Origin: Glutinoglossum americanum
Taxonomy: Eukaryota; Ascomycota; Geoglossomycetes; Geoglossales; Geoglossaceae
Direction of reading: 5' to 3'
DNA length: 62,893 bases
NCBI GenBank assembly: GCA_020080175.1
Contig: JAGHQL010000163.1
Span: 1-62,893 of the forward strand
Positions 21,475 to 32,109 of this stretch are shown here, in pieces. Position 1 is the stretch's first letter. Every line of letters begins with the position of its first letter. Position numbers and translations under genes: made by a program. The notes under the pieces are model-generated. The model saw only the letters and a program-made list of their open reading frames with translations, ran no database searches and was not told the DNA's origin.

Positions 21475-23376
21475 ATGTCAGAGCCTTCACACCCTTCACA
21501 ACGCTTCTTGGCGTTACCAGCGGAGACTACAACGAAGATCCAACGGAACCGTCGCATAATTGAACCCGTCGAGACAACTTCGAAGAGCAGTAGGAAGAAA
21601 ATCACCTCGCAAAGTGTTGGGACAGTCGTCGCCTCTGTTGAGAAAACGGCCAAAACCAACCACAATGGAGTTATACCAGAACCAACTCCGACAACGACTA
21701 GAGAGACACGCTGCGAATCAACGGCGAGGGCAATAGAACGGAAGGTAGAAAACAAGAACAAAGCTACCCCCTTAGATACCAAGCCAACCACATTAAGGAA
21801 GTTTGCGCCCCAGTTGATAGAAACGACGAGGCACTCTCGCCGAGCAGGAGATGCTCGCCATCCAACTGGGGACGACGATGACAATCTGCCGCTGCTACCA
21901 CACGAACGGACTCAAACCCCGCCATATCGCATTGGAGATGATGATGACAGCCCGCCGCTATTATCGCATGAGCGAGCTCGACCCCCACCACAGCATATTG
22001 GGCGACCAAGGGCTGGGGAGATGAGTAGACGACGCAGGCCGATACCTATTCCTCCCGCGAATACTCGTGCCCCCAGTTCCACAGGCATACTTCAGTATCC
22101 AATGCCGCGGCGAACATCCTCCATGCATCCACACGACAATACTCGCAGGCATTCATTTGTTGTACCATCTCTTGAGCCCATTATATCCCAGCCAAACTCT
22201 GACGAATCTAATTGCCCTTCTCTATCTACATCCCCCTCTCTATCATCGGAAACTAGCTCATTAGCAGACCTCTGGCGCTATGCAAGCGGAATGCGAGAAA
22301 GTTGTGATGATAGATTTTCTGGATATTTGCTTGCCTTAGCTGCAAGGGCAGCGGAGAAGCAACTACGAGAGCAAGCAATGGCTGCGTACGTCAACGATGA
22401 CTACCATGAACCGGTCGAACATTTTGCCAATGATAGGGAGTCCGATGACCCCGATACTGATGTCCTCGAATTGGAACTAGTTCCCCGACGTAGGAACGCT
22501 AGAGGGGATGCTGTGAGGGATTCACAAGATGATTTCGACTGGAAGGCTCGAGGTATGCTGGTGCACCAAGCACAACTCGGTCGTCGGAGAGATGAGCAGG
22601 AGCAAGAGCTCGATATTGGATTAACAAGGCTTTCAATAAAAGGCGAGGTTGCGGCGTCGGCCCGGCTTGCGGCGACTGATGCTTCAGGCGCCCCCAAGGA
22701 CATCATTGGCGGATGGCAAAAAGGCGTCGGACTGGGTCCTATGAGAGATGCCGCCAGTCCGCCGATGCTGGGGAGCAGTTTAAAATTCAGATTGTGTTAT
22801 TCTCCTCGGCAAATATCGTCTGAGCTTGACCATTCGAACCAGGGAAATGCGTCTCGGAGTAAGAACGGTGGCGGTTTATGGATGGGTCTCTGTTTAGCAA
22901 AACCCAAGGGTGAGGATACAGCCTCGAAGGTGATGTCAAGGCTAGACGAAACACCGCCGACACCTAAGGCTATTTCCTTCTCATGTCGGGCCGAGCATGC
23001 CAAGGGGGGACGGGATATCGATGCTGAGATAGACCGGGAATTCAATGACGAGTTCGTCACACAGGTATACAACTACCTGTCGCTCGGGTATCCTTGCCTA
23101 GCTCGCAAGTTCGACGAGGAGTTGAGCCAGGTCTCTGGTGTTCCATTAGGAGAGATATCTTCAGCCGATCAGCTTGCCAACGCCAAAGGATATGTCGGTC
23201 TTGGGGAAGGTGTAGGCGTCGCGACGGTTGGGGTCGTAGATGGTAGATGCGGTCGGTGGAAAGCCCTTCGTTCCTACATCCGAGAATGGGCTAAGCAGAG
23301 CCCTGGTATGGAGCAAGGGGGAGTGGGTCTTGATACCTGGGGGGTGAGAGCGAGAAAGGGCAGTTGGGCTATATGA
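21475..23376 (+). CDS. Unnamed Pezizomycotina protein with conserved C-terminal block
   Basis: The 633-residue single-exon product has no named domain. Residues 1-260 are Thr/Arg/Ser-rich and disordered, with two near-identical segments of the form DDDDxLPLLxHERxxxPP around residues 145-180. A helical region follows (ADLWRYASGMRESCDDRFSGY, AARAAEKQLREQAM). The C-terminal 110 residues look folded: DREFNDEFVTQVYNYLSLGY, PCLARKFDEELSQVSG, LGEGVG and RCGRWKALRSYIREWAKQ. This block recurs in uncharacterised filamentous ascomycete proteins. The frame is open ten codons upstream from a TTG, but 21475 is the first ATG. No targeting signal is seen. Confidence 0.78.
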   Translation: MSEPSHPSQRFLALPAETTTKIQRNRRIIEPVETTSKSSRKKITSQSVGTVVASVEKTAKTNHNGVIPEPTPTTTRETRCESTARAIERKVENKNKATPLDTKPTTLRKFAPQLIETTRHSRRAGDARHPTGDDDDNLPLLPHERTQTPPYRIGDDDDSPPLLSHERARPPPQHIGRPRAGEMSRRRRPIPIPPANTRAPSSTGILQYPMPRRTSSMHPHDNTRRHSFVVPSLEPIISQPNSDESNCPSLSTSPSLSSETSSLADLWRYASGMRESCDDRFSGYLLALAARAAEKQLREQAMAAYVNDDYHEPVEHFANDRESDDPDTDVLELELVPRRRNARGDAVRDSQDDFDWKARGMLVHQAQLGRRRDEQEQELDIGLTRLSIKGEVAASARLAATDASGAPKDIIGGWQKGVGLGPMRDAASPPMLGSSLKFRLCYSPRQISSELDHSNQGNASRSKNGGGLWMGLCLAKPKGEDTASKVMSRLDETPPTPKAISFSCRAEHAKGGRDIDAEIDREFNDEFVTQVYNYLSLGYPCLARKFDEELSQVSGVPLGEISSADQLANAKGYVGLGEGVGVATVGVVDGRCGRWKALRSYIREWAKQSPGMEQGGVGLDTWGVRARKGSWAI

Positions 23377-25459
23377 GGGGCATTAACGGCGTTGTGACTT
23401 ATGGCTTTGGCGTGTGCACAGGGGCGGCAGTAGGACTTTGGGTGGCTTGTTCGTGCTCTTGCATCAGCGGCGCGTGGGCTGTTTCCTTTTCATCTGTGTG
23501 GGTGCAGCTTTCCTACTAGTCTTGCGACTGGAAAAGTCCGACTAGGCAATTGTTCGCACGCACCATCAGCACCTGGCCTTATATATATATGTAGATATAC
23601 ATCCTACATTCTCGTAGCGAAGGATGGCGACGGCTTCTTTCGCGCAGATTCAGCAGTACATTAGCACCTGGAGGAAGGTTGGGAATTCAGAGGATAGTAA
23701 AGGCCATGGTCCTAGTATAAAAGGCGCACAAAGACCACAAGTGGGATAGAGGTGTCCACATGCTCAAGAAACTTTTTCCTGTGAACCATCACCCTGGGAA
23801 GTCCCTTGGATAGGATAGGGGTCTCTTGCGGATCAAGTCTACATAGTAGGGATAACTCAGTGGGCAGCTGGAATGTCTTGGCCGGGGGAAAGTATGTATG
23901 CAGGACTCTACTAGTACTCCGATAGTTGTTAGAATGGCTAGTGCGTGCTGTTAAAGCATGTAAAGTAGTGTGCTAGGAGTGTGCTAGTGTGCGAGAAGAG
24001 TGGAGCTCGGCGCACTAGATTCGCATGAATCCCCGAAATCGGCGAATCAGCTCGCCCTCATCCTATGCCATCTTTATCCTATCACATCCCAGGATATCGA
24101 AACGTCCCGTCTAGCCGGCCCTATTCACTGCTCGCAGGGAAATGACATGCGTACTCCGTACTTCTGTGGATAGGCGGAACCGGTACATATTGGCATCACA
24201 AGTCTGACATACTTTTTGCATGTTTCGACGTGCTCAACGACCTGCATATTCGGAATCTTAAGACCACTTCTCTGGGTCCAATGGCCTTACATCCCGGCGC
24301 CCCCCTGAACATGATGCAAGGTCCACCACCAGCGGGCTGCACGGAGCATTTACCGACCCCCATCAAAAAACCAAATCCCCATCACATCGCTGAGAGTTTC
24401 CCATGGAGCGATTAATCCGTCTTTCCCGCATAGTTGGTCCGCGACGAATCAGATCGACGTCTAGTTTATCTAATCCACACGGCAATCACGGCTGCCTAAT
24501 CTAGTCTGTTTCCTGTGATTGAATGGTATCTAGATATCGAGCGATCAGCGGCACACAGGCCTCCCGTTCCTTCCCTCACGACGTGATGGCGTGTTTTATC
24601 CCATTTGCTTGTTCATTTTTTTTTTATTTTTCTTGGTTCCGCTCGATTTCATCCCGCTCCAAATACAAGATAGATGGACCTTCAACGACTCCAAACTACG
24701 GGGTATGGAGGATCCTCCTGACGTGATGGTCACTAGTTCGCGGCCTGTCAGCATCAACAGCACTCTTATACGACACTGCCAGGATGTAAAGTACTCTATT
24801 ATATTCGCTTACTCCGTATTCGACATTTCCAAAAAAATGGTTCGTTTCCATCCCGTCCGAACTCAATGGGCATCCGCTTTTTTTTTTCTTTTTGCTTTTA
24901 TCTCTACGGAGGATGATCACTCAAAACCGCATGAGAGATGCATGCAGCTCACTGGCTAGTTTTCTAGGGGAAAATCTGAAGGAACCCCCACCTACATGCC
25001 GCCTCCGACGATTCGACAATCCTGTGCGGGGGCCAAGTCTCTATGGTGGCGATCGATCCCGCTATTACGGTGTTTGGATCACCTTGAACTAGTTTCCATG
25101 CCCCGGCTGCTTAAAGCACAGAAAAGGGTTGACCCGCGCGAGCGAAAATCTTTAAATGTGGCTTACAACTATCCCAGTCGGTCTTCTTTTGCCTTACACG
25201 GGAAATAGATAACGCCACGGCGTCGATTGTGCAGTGACTGGTGCCAATTCGGAAGTGTCTCTTGGTTTCCCGCAATATGAATGCATCGCTCACCCGTTAT
25301 TCTGCTGCGTATGGTGCCAATCTCTAACTGCTCATCTTCCTTATCATCCCTTCGAGGCCCCTTCTTCCTTCTGTCGTCTATCCCGCATCGGTGTACATAC
25401 AACGTACAATTTATTTCACCATTAAGTAGAGGGACGCAAAATTTCGAACATTGTCTAGT
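23377..25459. other. Intergenic, 2.1 kb, no gene seen
   Basis: Short overlapping frames on both strands show no recognisable product. Homopolymer T runs occur near 24608-24630 and 24880-24895. Several purine/pyrimidine-skewed patches suggest untranscribed spacer or a long promoter for the rhodopsin-like gene. No tRNA or rRNA is seen. Confidence 0.45.
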
Positions 25460-26998
25460 ATGGGAGGCTTCGACATTGAATTTCAGACACATTTGGCGAG
25501 GGAGACATGGTCTCTTTACGGCGTCGGGATTCTTATCATAGTATTGCGAACGTGAGTGATCATCTATCAAGGCTACTGGGTAGACTGCTAATAGGAATCC
25601 TCCATTAGATGCGCGCGTATCAAACGTGTGGGCTTTCGCGGTCTAGCAGTAGATGATTATTTGATGCTACTTGCCGGTGTATGTATTGTCACCCCCATAC
25701 GTTCGCTATAAGCTGATTCGCTAACCATTGCCTTGCGCAGTGTTTTTACACATTGTTGGTATCATGTCTAAATGTGATTGCCCAGGGAGGTGGAAGCAAT
25801 TTATTTTTACCAGAGGAGTTCGCAACATTCACAGAGGCGGACATTCAAGAGCGGATTAAAGGCTCTAAGATTGTTATTGTATCGGAGCAGGTACGTGCTT
25901 TTGAAGGCCTTACTCATTTCTAGTGCTAATAGATTACCAGGGCATGCTGAACGTCATATACGTCATCAAAGTTTGCATGCTGATCATGTATACCCGGTTG
26001 ACGTACGATCCACCTTTGCGCTTGACGGTTCTGATTTTATCAAACACACCCACTGACTGGCACTTATTAGTATGGGCTTGAAGCAACAACTGGCTGTCAA
26101 ATGCGTTTCGATATTTGTTGCATGTGGCTGGGTTGCAAGTGAACTGGCCTTCTTCTTTGCCTGTCGGCCGTTTAATGGATACTGGGCTGTTCCGCCCCCT
26201 GATCGTAAGATCACTCCCCTATCCTGAGGCGTTGTGGTCATTGAATTGACACGAAACCTAGCGCAATGTACGACTTTGGTTCATTATGCCATCACCCAAG
26301 CAGTGTTTAATCTGAGCTCTGATACCATGATGCTTTTGATTGCGCTCCCCCTTTTCATTAACGCTCAGCTTCCGCTAAAGAACAAGATCGCTCTGATTGT
26401 CATCTTTGGAATGGGAAGCTTCGTCGTATGTCTCCAAGCCATCTGCACATGTCTGAAGACAAGCTGACTCTGATTCTAACAGATCGTCGCTGCGATACTC
26501 ACCAAAGTTTTCAACCTCTCGGACATCTACGACACTCGCTACATGCTTTGGTACGTTCGCGAAGCCAGTACCGCCGTATATGTATCCAACCTCCCTCTCA
26601 TCTGGCCCTTACTCCGCGAGTGGTTTCCCTTTCTCCGTTCCTCCTCCCCCTCCAGCGTTTATGGCAGACGCACTCACCACTCCGTCCTTAACGGGCGGGA
26701 CCCGCCCACGAACTACCATCTCAAAGGCTCCAAGGGCTCGCGAAATACGAGCAATGGCGATTTCGACGTGCTGGATACCCCCCGTGGAGATAGCGAGGAG
26801 TGTATCACCACGCCAAGTAATCCGTGGTCGAAGGGCATTCACACAGAAACCACGGTCGAGGTGGAAGAGATCAGCCTATCGGAGCTAGAGAAGTCGAAGT
26901 CTTCTCAGCGGTTCGATTGGCGGAACGACGGTGCCAACGAATATAGAGCGACCATCACGACAGCAGATGAACCGCGCAGAGGCGACCATGCCGTCTAG
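25460..26998 (+). CDS. Rhodopsin-like fungal integral membrane protein (seven exons)
   Basis: Seven exons (25460-25551, 25609-25678, 25741-25890, 25941-26002, 26071-26204, 26262-26425, 26483-26998) join in phase to a 395-residue protein of the large fungal rhodopsin-domain family (PTH11-related architecture without an N-terminal CFEM). Membrane segments are visible: YGVGILIIVLRTY-type helix 1 followed by CARIKRVGFRGLAVDDYLML, LLVSCLNVIAQGGG, MLNVIYVIKVCMLIMYTRLT, VSIFVACGWVASELAFFFACRPF with NGYWAVPP, CTTLVHYAITQAVFNLSSD, MMLLIALPLFINAQL and IALIVIFGMGSFVIVAAI. The DDY motif, the CRPF-YW loop and NLSSD are family hallmarks. The 170-residue cytosolic tail is Ser/Glu-rich. Ligand and role are unknown. 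Confidence 0.88.
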
Positions 26999-28249
26999 CC
27001 CGAGGGGATAGACGGATATTTTCGCGCTTGTATGCAGCCTAGGTGTGTAGATTCCAGGTCGGATTGATTTTGATGGGTTTATACGATTACGATATATTGT
27101 GGTTTTTCTCTTAGCGCAAAAAGACAGGCCTATGTTTGTTTACCTAGGGACAAAAGAATGATTTTATTTTTAGTTTTTATGTCTTTTCATTTCCCTATAT
27201 GTCAATAAGGTGGAAGAAAAGGAATGGATAGGGATACTGGGGAGTTGCTATTTCTATTTCTTTTTACAATGAGGAGCCACGCAGGCCGGATACCTGTGTA
27301 TTTTATTTAGAGAGTACCGGATGCTCTTTTATTTCTTTTGGTTTTATGCTAGAGACAATTTGTAATGGTACTATGGGAATGGCTATTGGATAGGAATTGA
27401 AATGTCACATGAATCTGATTGTGTTGAACTTGAAGTTTGAAGTCTCCGACCACACCTCCTTAACCTTCCTTGATGTTGTCGCGGTCCAATTTGCCATATC
27501 CCCTAAAAGTCAAAATCACCCTCGTCGGTGACATTCCACATGCAACCCCCGACAGGCTAACCTTCGCACGGAATACATTTCCGTCTGTCCTATCCACCCA
27601 GGCGGTTCACACTAGCTCTGTCTTACACCGCCTCGTTCGTTCGCCCCATCCCACCCCACGCCACTAAACCATAGTCAGGTATACAGTGCTAGAACCCCCC
27701 CCATTGCATATCATCCTAAACCCAAAAAAAAAGGAAAGGGAACCCGCTTGGACGGAATGTCCCGGCCCAGCCCAGCGCCCTGCGAAAGTTTAAAAGGCAC
27801 GTGGGATCGAGATCCTCGTCGAAGGGGGGAGGTAGGTGGGAGTTGAAACATGATCGTAATTTGTCTGACCAAGGCGGGATGAGTTGAATTACCGTGCACG
27901 GTAGGGAAGAAAGGAATGGTGTGAGCTCGAAGAAGAAAGTACACATGTCCCAAGCGAGCCAAGGCGAATAGATGCATAACCCATGCGAGCGGTCTATGAC
28001 ATTTTGGGTTTACGAGAATAATATCCGCACAAGCAAAGAGTCCGTACATATACTTTCGCCGTTGGCCTGGAGGCCTTAGGGTGCAACATACCTACTTGAC
28101 TTGGCAAGTAGGTAAGCACGGAGGCCCCCTTCCGGTGGGGTCTATCAATAGCATAGCAAATTTCCCCCAGCAAAATCCCCTAACGCGATCTCCATACATA
28201 CCTCCGCATAATAACCCCGGGATTTATGTCATCAAACGTCTTCAAGTTT

Positions 28250-28600
28250 GTGGGGTCCTGGATGGCTATGGAAACGATTATTTCGGGCGTTTTTGGGGTC
28301 CGGGGGTGAACCTTGGGGATCTTCATGTCGTACACATCTAAATACATATACGCGCGACATACTTGAGATAGGATTGGGGTCCAACAGTAGCAGGATAACT
28401 ATTGTAGATCATAGGTGTTCGTGGGGTGCGTCGGATATCGCATAGCCGTTCGTTGGGTCCGACGGCAGGAGGCTGCTTGGGGTCTACCAGGAAATCTTGG
28501 GGTAGCTATCTGAATCATGGAATACATACATACCCGTGAGGCGCCCTGTGTGCGGGATGCGGGATTCTAGATTCTGGGAGTGCGGGGTATGGGGGGTTGC
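28250..28600 (+). repeat. Recurrent TGGGGTC-type G clusters
   Basis: At least nine G3-G6 clusters, mostly in the context TTGGGGTC or GTGGGGT, occur at irregular 20-60 base spacing (for example 28251, 28294, 28374, 28419, 28478, 28498 and 28590). This density of G runs on one strand could allow G-quadruplexes. The spacing is not regular enough for a tandem array. Confidence 0.5.
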
Positions 28601-31128
28601 GATTCCCTCTTTGGTGTTGTAAAGAGTGTAGACCTTGCCTTTTATCAAGGTGTCTCATGATTCTTAAGACGATTCTTCAAGACGAATCCTCAGTCGGCGT
28701 GATGGGTCTCAATGTGTCCACAATAACTGGCAAGAAGTAAAGATCTCATTCTAGACACTAATTTAGTAAGACTAGGCATTGGTAGGACAGAGGATAGAAA
28801 CCAAAGTACTTGTAAAGAATAGCTTCCGTGGTAAGGAGGGCCTAGTGTTGGAAGAGGGAATTGAGATGTAGCAAAGAGGTTTAATAGACATATTGAAGCT
28901 ATCATAGATATGGGCAACGTATGAAGCAAAAAAGCCTAGACGGTCCGAGAATCCATTAGTTCAACGCTGACCGTTACTCTGAAATGGTTCAATGATTATG
29001 GGAGTGACGCTCGAGACGAGCAATGAGATGCCGGCCTGCGAACCTATCCCATTATCGTATAGATTATGCCACCACAGCGGGCTTAACCAAGCGCTGCGCG
29101 TTGGAGGTAGAAAGTCATCTCTTGGGATGCTCAGAGGGCTGTCTCAGCTTTACCACCTCGGGTGTTGCAGTAGTATCAATAGAGGAACACGCGCCTCTGC
29201 TGGTAGCATTGGAGTTTGAATTGGTCTCAAGAGACCTTTTCGCGCTAAGGCCACAGATGTTGACTGGGGTGGTAGTAGTAGGAGTCGTGCGACCTGCAGT
29301 AGCCGTGCCCTCTACCCTAGTGCTTCCCTTTGAGCCTGGAAACCCAGGATCAACACTAACATCCGACTGACCAGCTTCCTATGCGCACTGATAATGTATT
29401 GTTTAGCCTGAAAAGCTTGTTTGTCGCGGAAACCGCGAGCTCAGCGGCCCGATGTTAACGGCTGCATAGCAAGCTGGACGAGGGTATAATATAGAGTAAT
29501 GTAGAGTAAGGAACTGTGGATCTGTAAGTCGTGGGTCCTTCAGTACACGTATTCTAGGTATTATTGGTAAAGAGTGAAAATATGAGGGGTGCCTGGTGTC
29601 GCAGAAGAAATTGAAGATCGCCGCGGGATCGCAGTGGAACTGGTGCGATTGTACGAAAAGACACCAAACACAAGGTTCAGTGGCGGACTGCAAATAGAGA
29701 TGGGGTTTTCGACAGTGCCTCACACAATAACCATACGGGCATGCGGAGCACAGAAGGAGCTGAAATCGGTGCCTGGCTAAGGAATACCCTCTTTGGGGTT
29801 CCGGTTCTCTAATGCAAAGTACTTTACGCGGAACCCTAGCCCCAGAAACGAGGGCTGAACCAGGCAGCCATTAAAAGACGCAGTATGAGCGTTCTTCCGA
29901 GGACGGGAACCCTGAAAGTATTCGCGGTTCCAAATACCGAAATCGCAACAAGTTTGAACCCAGGTATCGAGGACAAGATGATTCAATTGACCTATAGGAG
30001 AGGAAGGCAGAGAAAATAAAGTAGACTGTACCATGTATCACCAGGTTGCGGATGCACGGGTAATTATGTACGCAGCATCAGGCATTCTGCGAGATGACAC
30101 TGGCGGGTGGTCCCGGCTCGACGCCTGGGATAAAGTTGACGGGTGTGAAGGAACACCGGGCCGCGTAATGCCCAATCAAACGAATCTATTCATGTCGCAT
30201 GGGGACTCGGCCAAATCTGGCTTAATGAGAACACACGTCAATGGCGCGTCCAGGTGAGTCAGCGAGGACCGACATGGGGGGCGCGACATCCAGCAAATGC
30301 GAACAATGAGGAATCACGAGAATCCCAAGAAACAACAAGTCGCCGTAAGCGAATCAAGTTCCTTATTGTCGAGTATCCTCTACTTCACCGCACTGTACTC
30401 CGCATACATTGAATTTCGGACGCGTGACACCTTTAGCCTCAACGCATTTTTAGCTTGGGGTGTCAGAGATAAGCGCAGCCTGACTCCCAGCTCACAGGGG
30501 GCCGACCATGCACACGAGGGCGGTTGGAGGCCCACCGTCTCTTTTCTTGGACGCCGTTTAGAGCCTCTATTCCCACCCGACCGTGGAGTGCACGGTGGTG
30601 CCGTTTGGGCACATCTTTTTTGCGGGCACCTTTTTGGGCTTATTCACTCCAGGATGGAGAGTACGCGTTCGCGTCGAGCACGTTGCGGGATTTCTCAGAT
30701 TTCACCGCTCGCCAATTTTTGTTTGGACAGCTGACCGGGCCCTTCCCGGAAATAGTTCACCGGCTATGAGAGCCTCACTTGGAGCGAGCGCAACTCTGGA
30801 CATGTGGTTGATTAGAGAACTATGTAGCTTTGCAGTCTATCTTGTTTCTGCACACAAGCGGTGGAGTATTCTCCGGATGAAGCGACCGATGACGATCCCT
30901 CTTAGCAGTTTCTTCTCCCCCCAACCTCTTCGAAGGACCCCCACCCTTGTCTCTAGAGCTGGAGGCCGCCCATTGCTTCGTGTTTGTGTGCGGCATACGT
31001 CTGACCGCAGAGGCGGATTATTGACCGGAATTTCCGCTGCACATTTGAGACGCCACCTGTGCTTGCTATGCTAGATCTACTCTATATACCAGAGTGACAA
31101 AGCGATAAATGCTCTAGGAGACGCTCCG

Positions 31129-31130
<2 letters not shown>

Positions 31131-31160
<30 letters not shown>
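31131..31160 (+). repeat. GATT tetranucleotide microsatellite
   Basis: Seven and a half perfect copies of GATT, 30 bases, in noncoding sequence. Confidence 0.95.
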
Positions 31161-32109
31161 GGGCGCCGGAGGGATATACATACTTCTCATCCCGCTCGCA
31201 TCCTCTTCGTTTTGTGGGTGTGCTGGTTCATGCTGCGCCCCCCTTAACGAATATCCTCGCCAGGGGATTGGCTGAGTGCACACGTTGCTTCGCACTGCTG
31301 CCTAAAGTCCCCTCCCACCTTCGAAAGAAGCCTTGAGAACCGCCTACAGCATTTCTTCCGCTGTCTTGTTTCCCGATTACACCGCTTTGGGTTCGCCGCT
31401 GTCGCTCGTGCGATCGAGTTTCTTCATCGTTGCTATCCTGTTCTTCCGTCATCCCATCCCTAAGGCCTATCGGTGTTCTTTCTACCGCAGTCAAAGGTCC
31501 ATTAAATTTACTTTCTATCCTTACTGTTCTGCATCCGGCCGAGTATCCTGCGCCTGGCCCTTGGCTCCGTTATATACCTCATCGCGCCCTAGGGGCAGTC
31601 TTGGTGTCGTCTGTTGCAGCCTTCTACCGACCCTTGGATCATCCATCGTTTTCATTCTCTTTGCCCTCATCGCCCTCATTGCCCTCGCATTTGCCCACCG
31701 TCTAGTTGTCTGTTATCGTTGTCCATCTTTTTCTGCCCTTTCGAAAGTCATCAACTCTGCCAACGATCTCCTTGCCCGCCCTGCCTGTGGAGTAAGGTTA
31801 TTTTGATCCGGAATTGTGAGAAGCGCCCCGATGATCCACCTCCCCGCACGACCTCCGCTGTCAATTGCCTTTACTTGACTGGACAATTAAGCATACTGAC
31901 GGCCCTTTGGAGGCGCTTTCAAGTTGTTTCGGCGACGTGGTCGCGGTACGGTAGACAAAATCGACGACCTTTTTTGGTCGGGAAGGGTGAGTCACTTTGA
32001 CTCGTTCAGCTTGCACTGATTCACAACTGTACTAAGTTGGACCAGCATTCACCGACCAGCATTAGTTGTTATCAAATATAAGGATCCACACCAGATCTGA
32101 CTATTCAAG

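Larger units (their letters stand above)
26999..32109. other. Gene-free stretch of 5 kb
   Basis: No supportable gene lies between the rhodopsin-like gene and the C2H2 factor. Frames up to 160 codons near 30.3-31.1 kb overlap in three phases without recognisable protein. The 28.6-30.1 kb part has more stops and repeats short A-rich words, and may hold old repeat remnants that I cannot name. The last 700 bases (31.4-32.1 kb) are pyrimidine-rich and likely promoter and 5' leader of the next gene. A G-rich stretch and a GATT microsatellite are listed separately. Confidence 0.5.

Noticed and set aside
28600-30060. Possible old LTR or other retroelement remnants
   Set aside because: There are vague similarities in A-rich words and a TGTTA start near 29453, but no matching terminal repeats or recognisable protein blocks, so no element is called.
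30297-31074. Overlapping frames of 80-160 codons
   Set aside because: Three phases are open at once, composition is not protein-like, and no motif is recognised.
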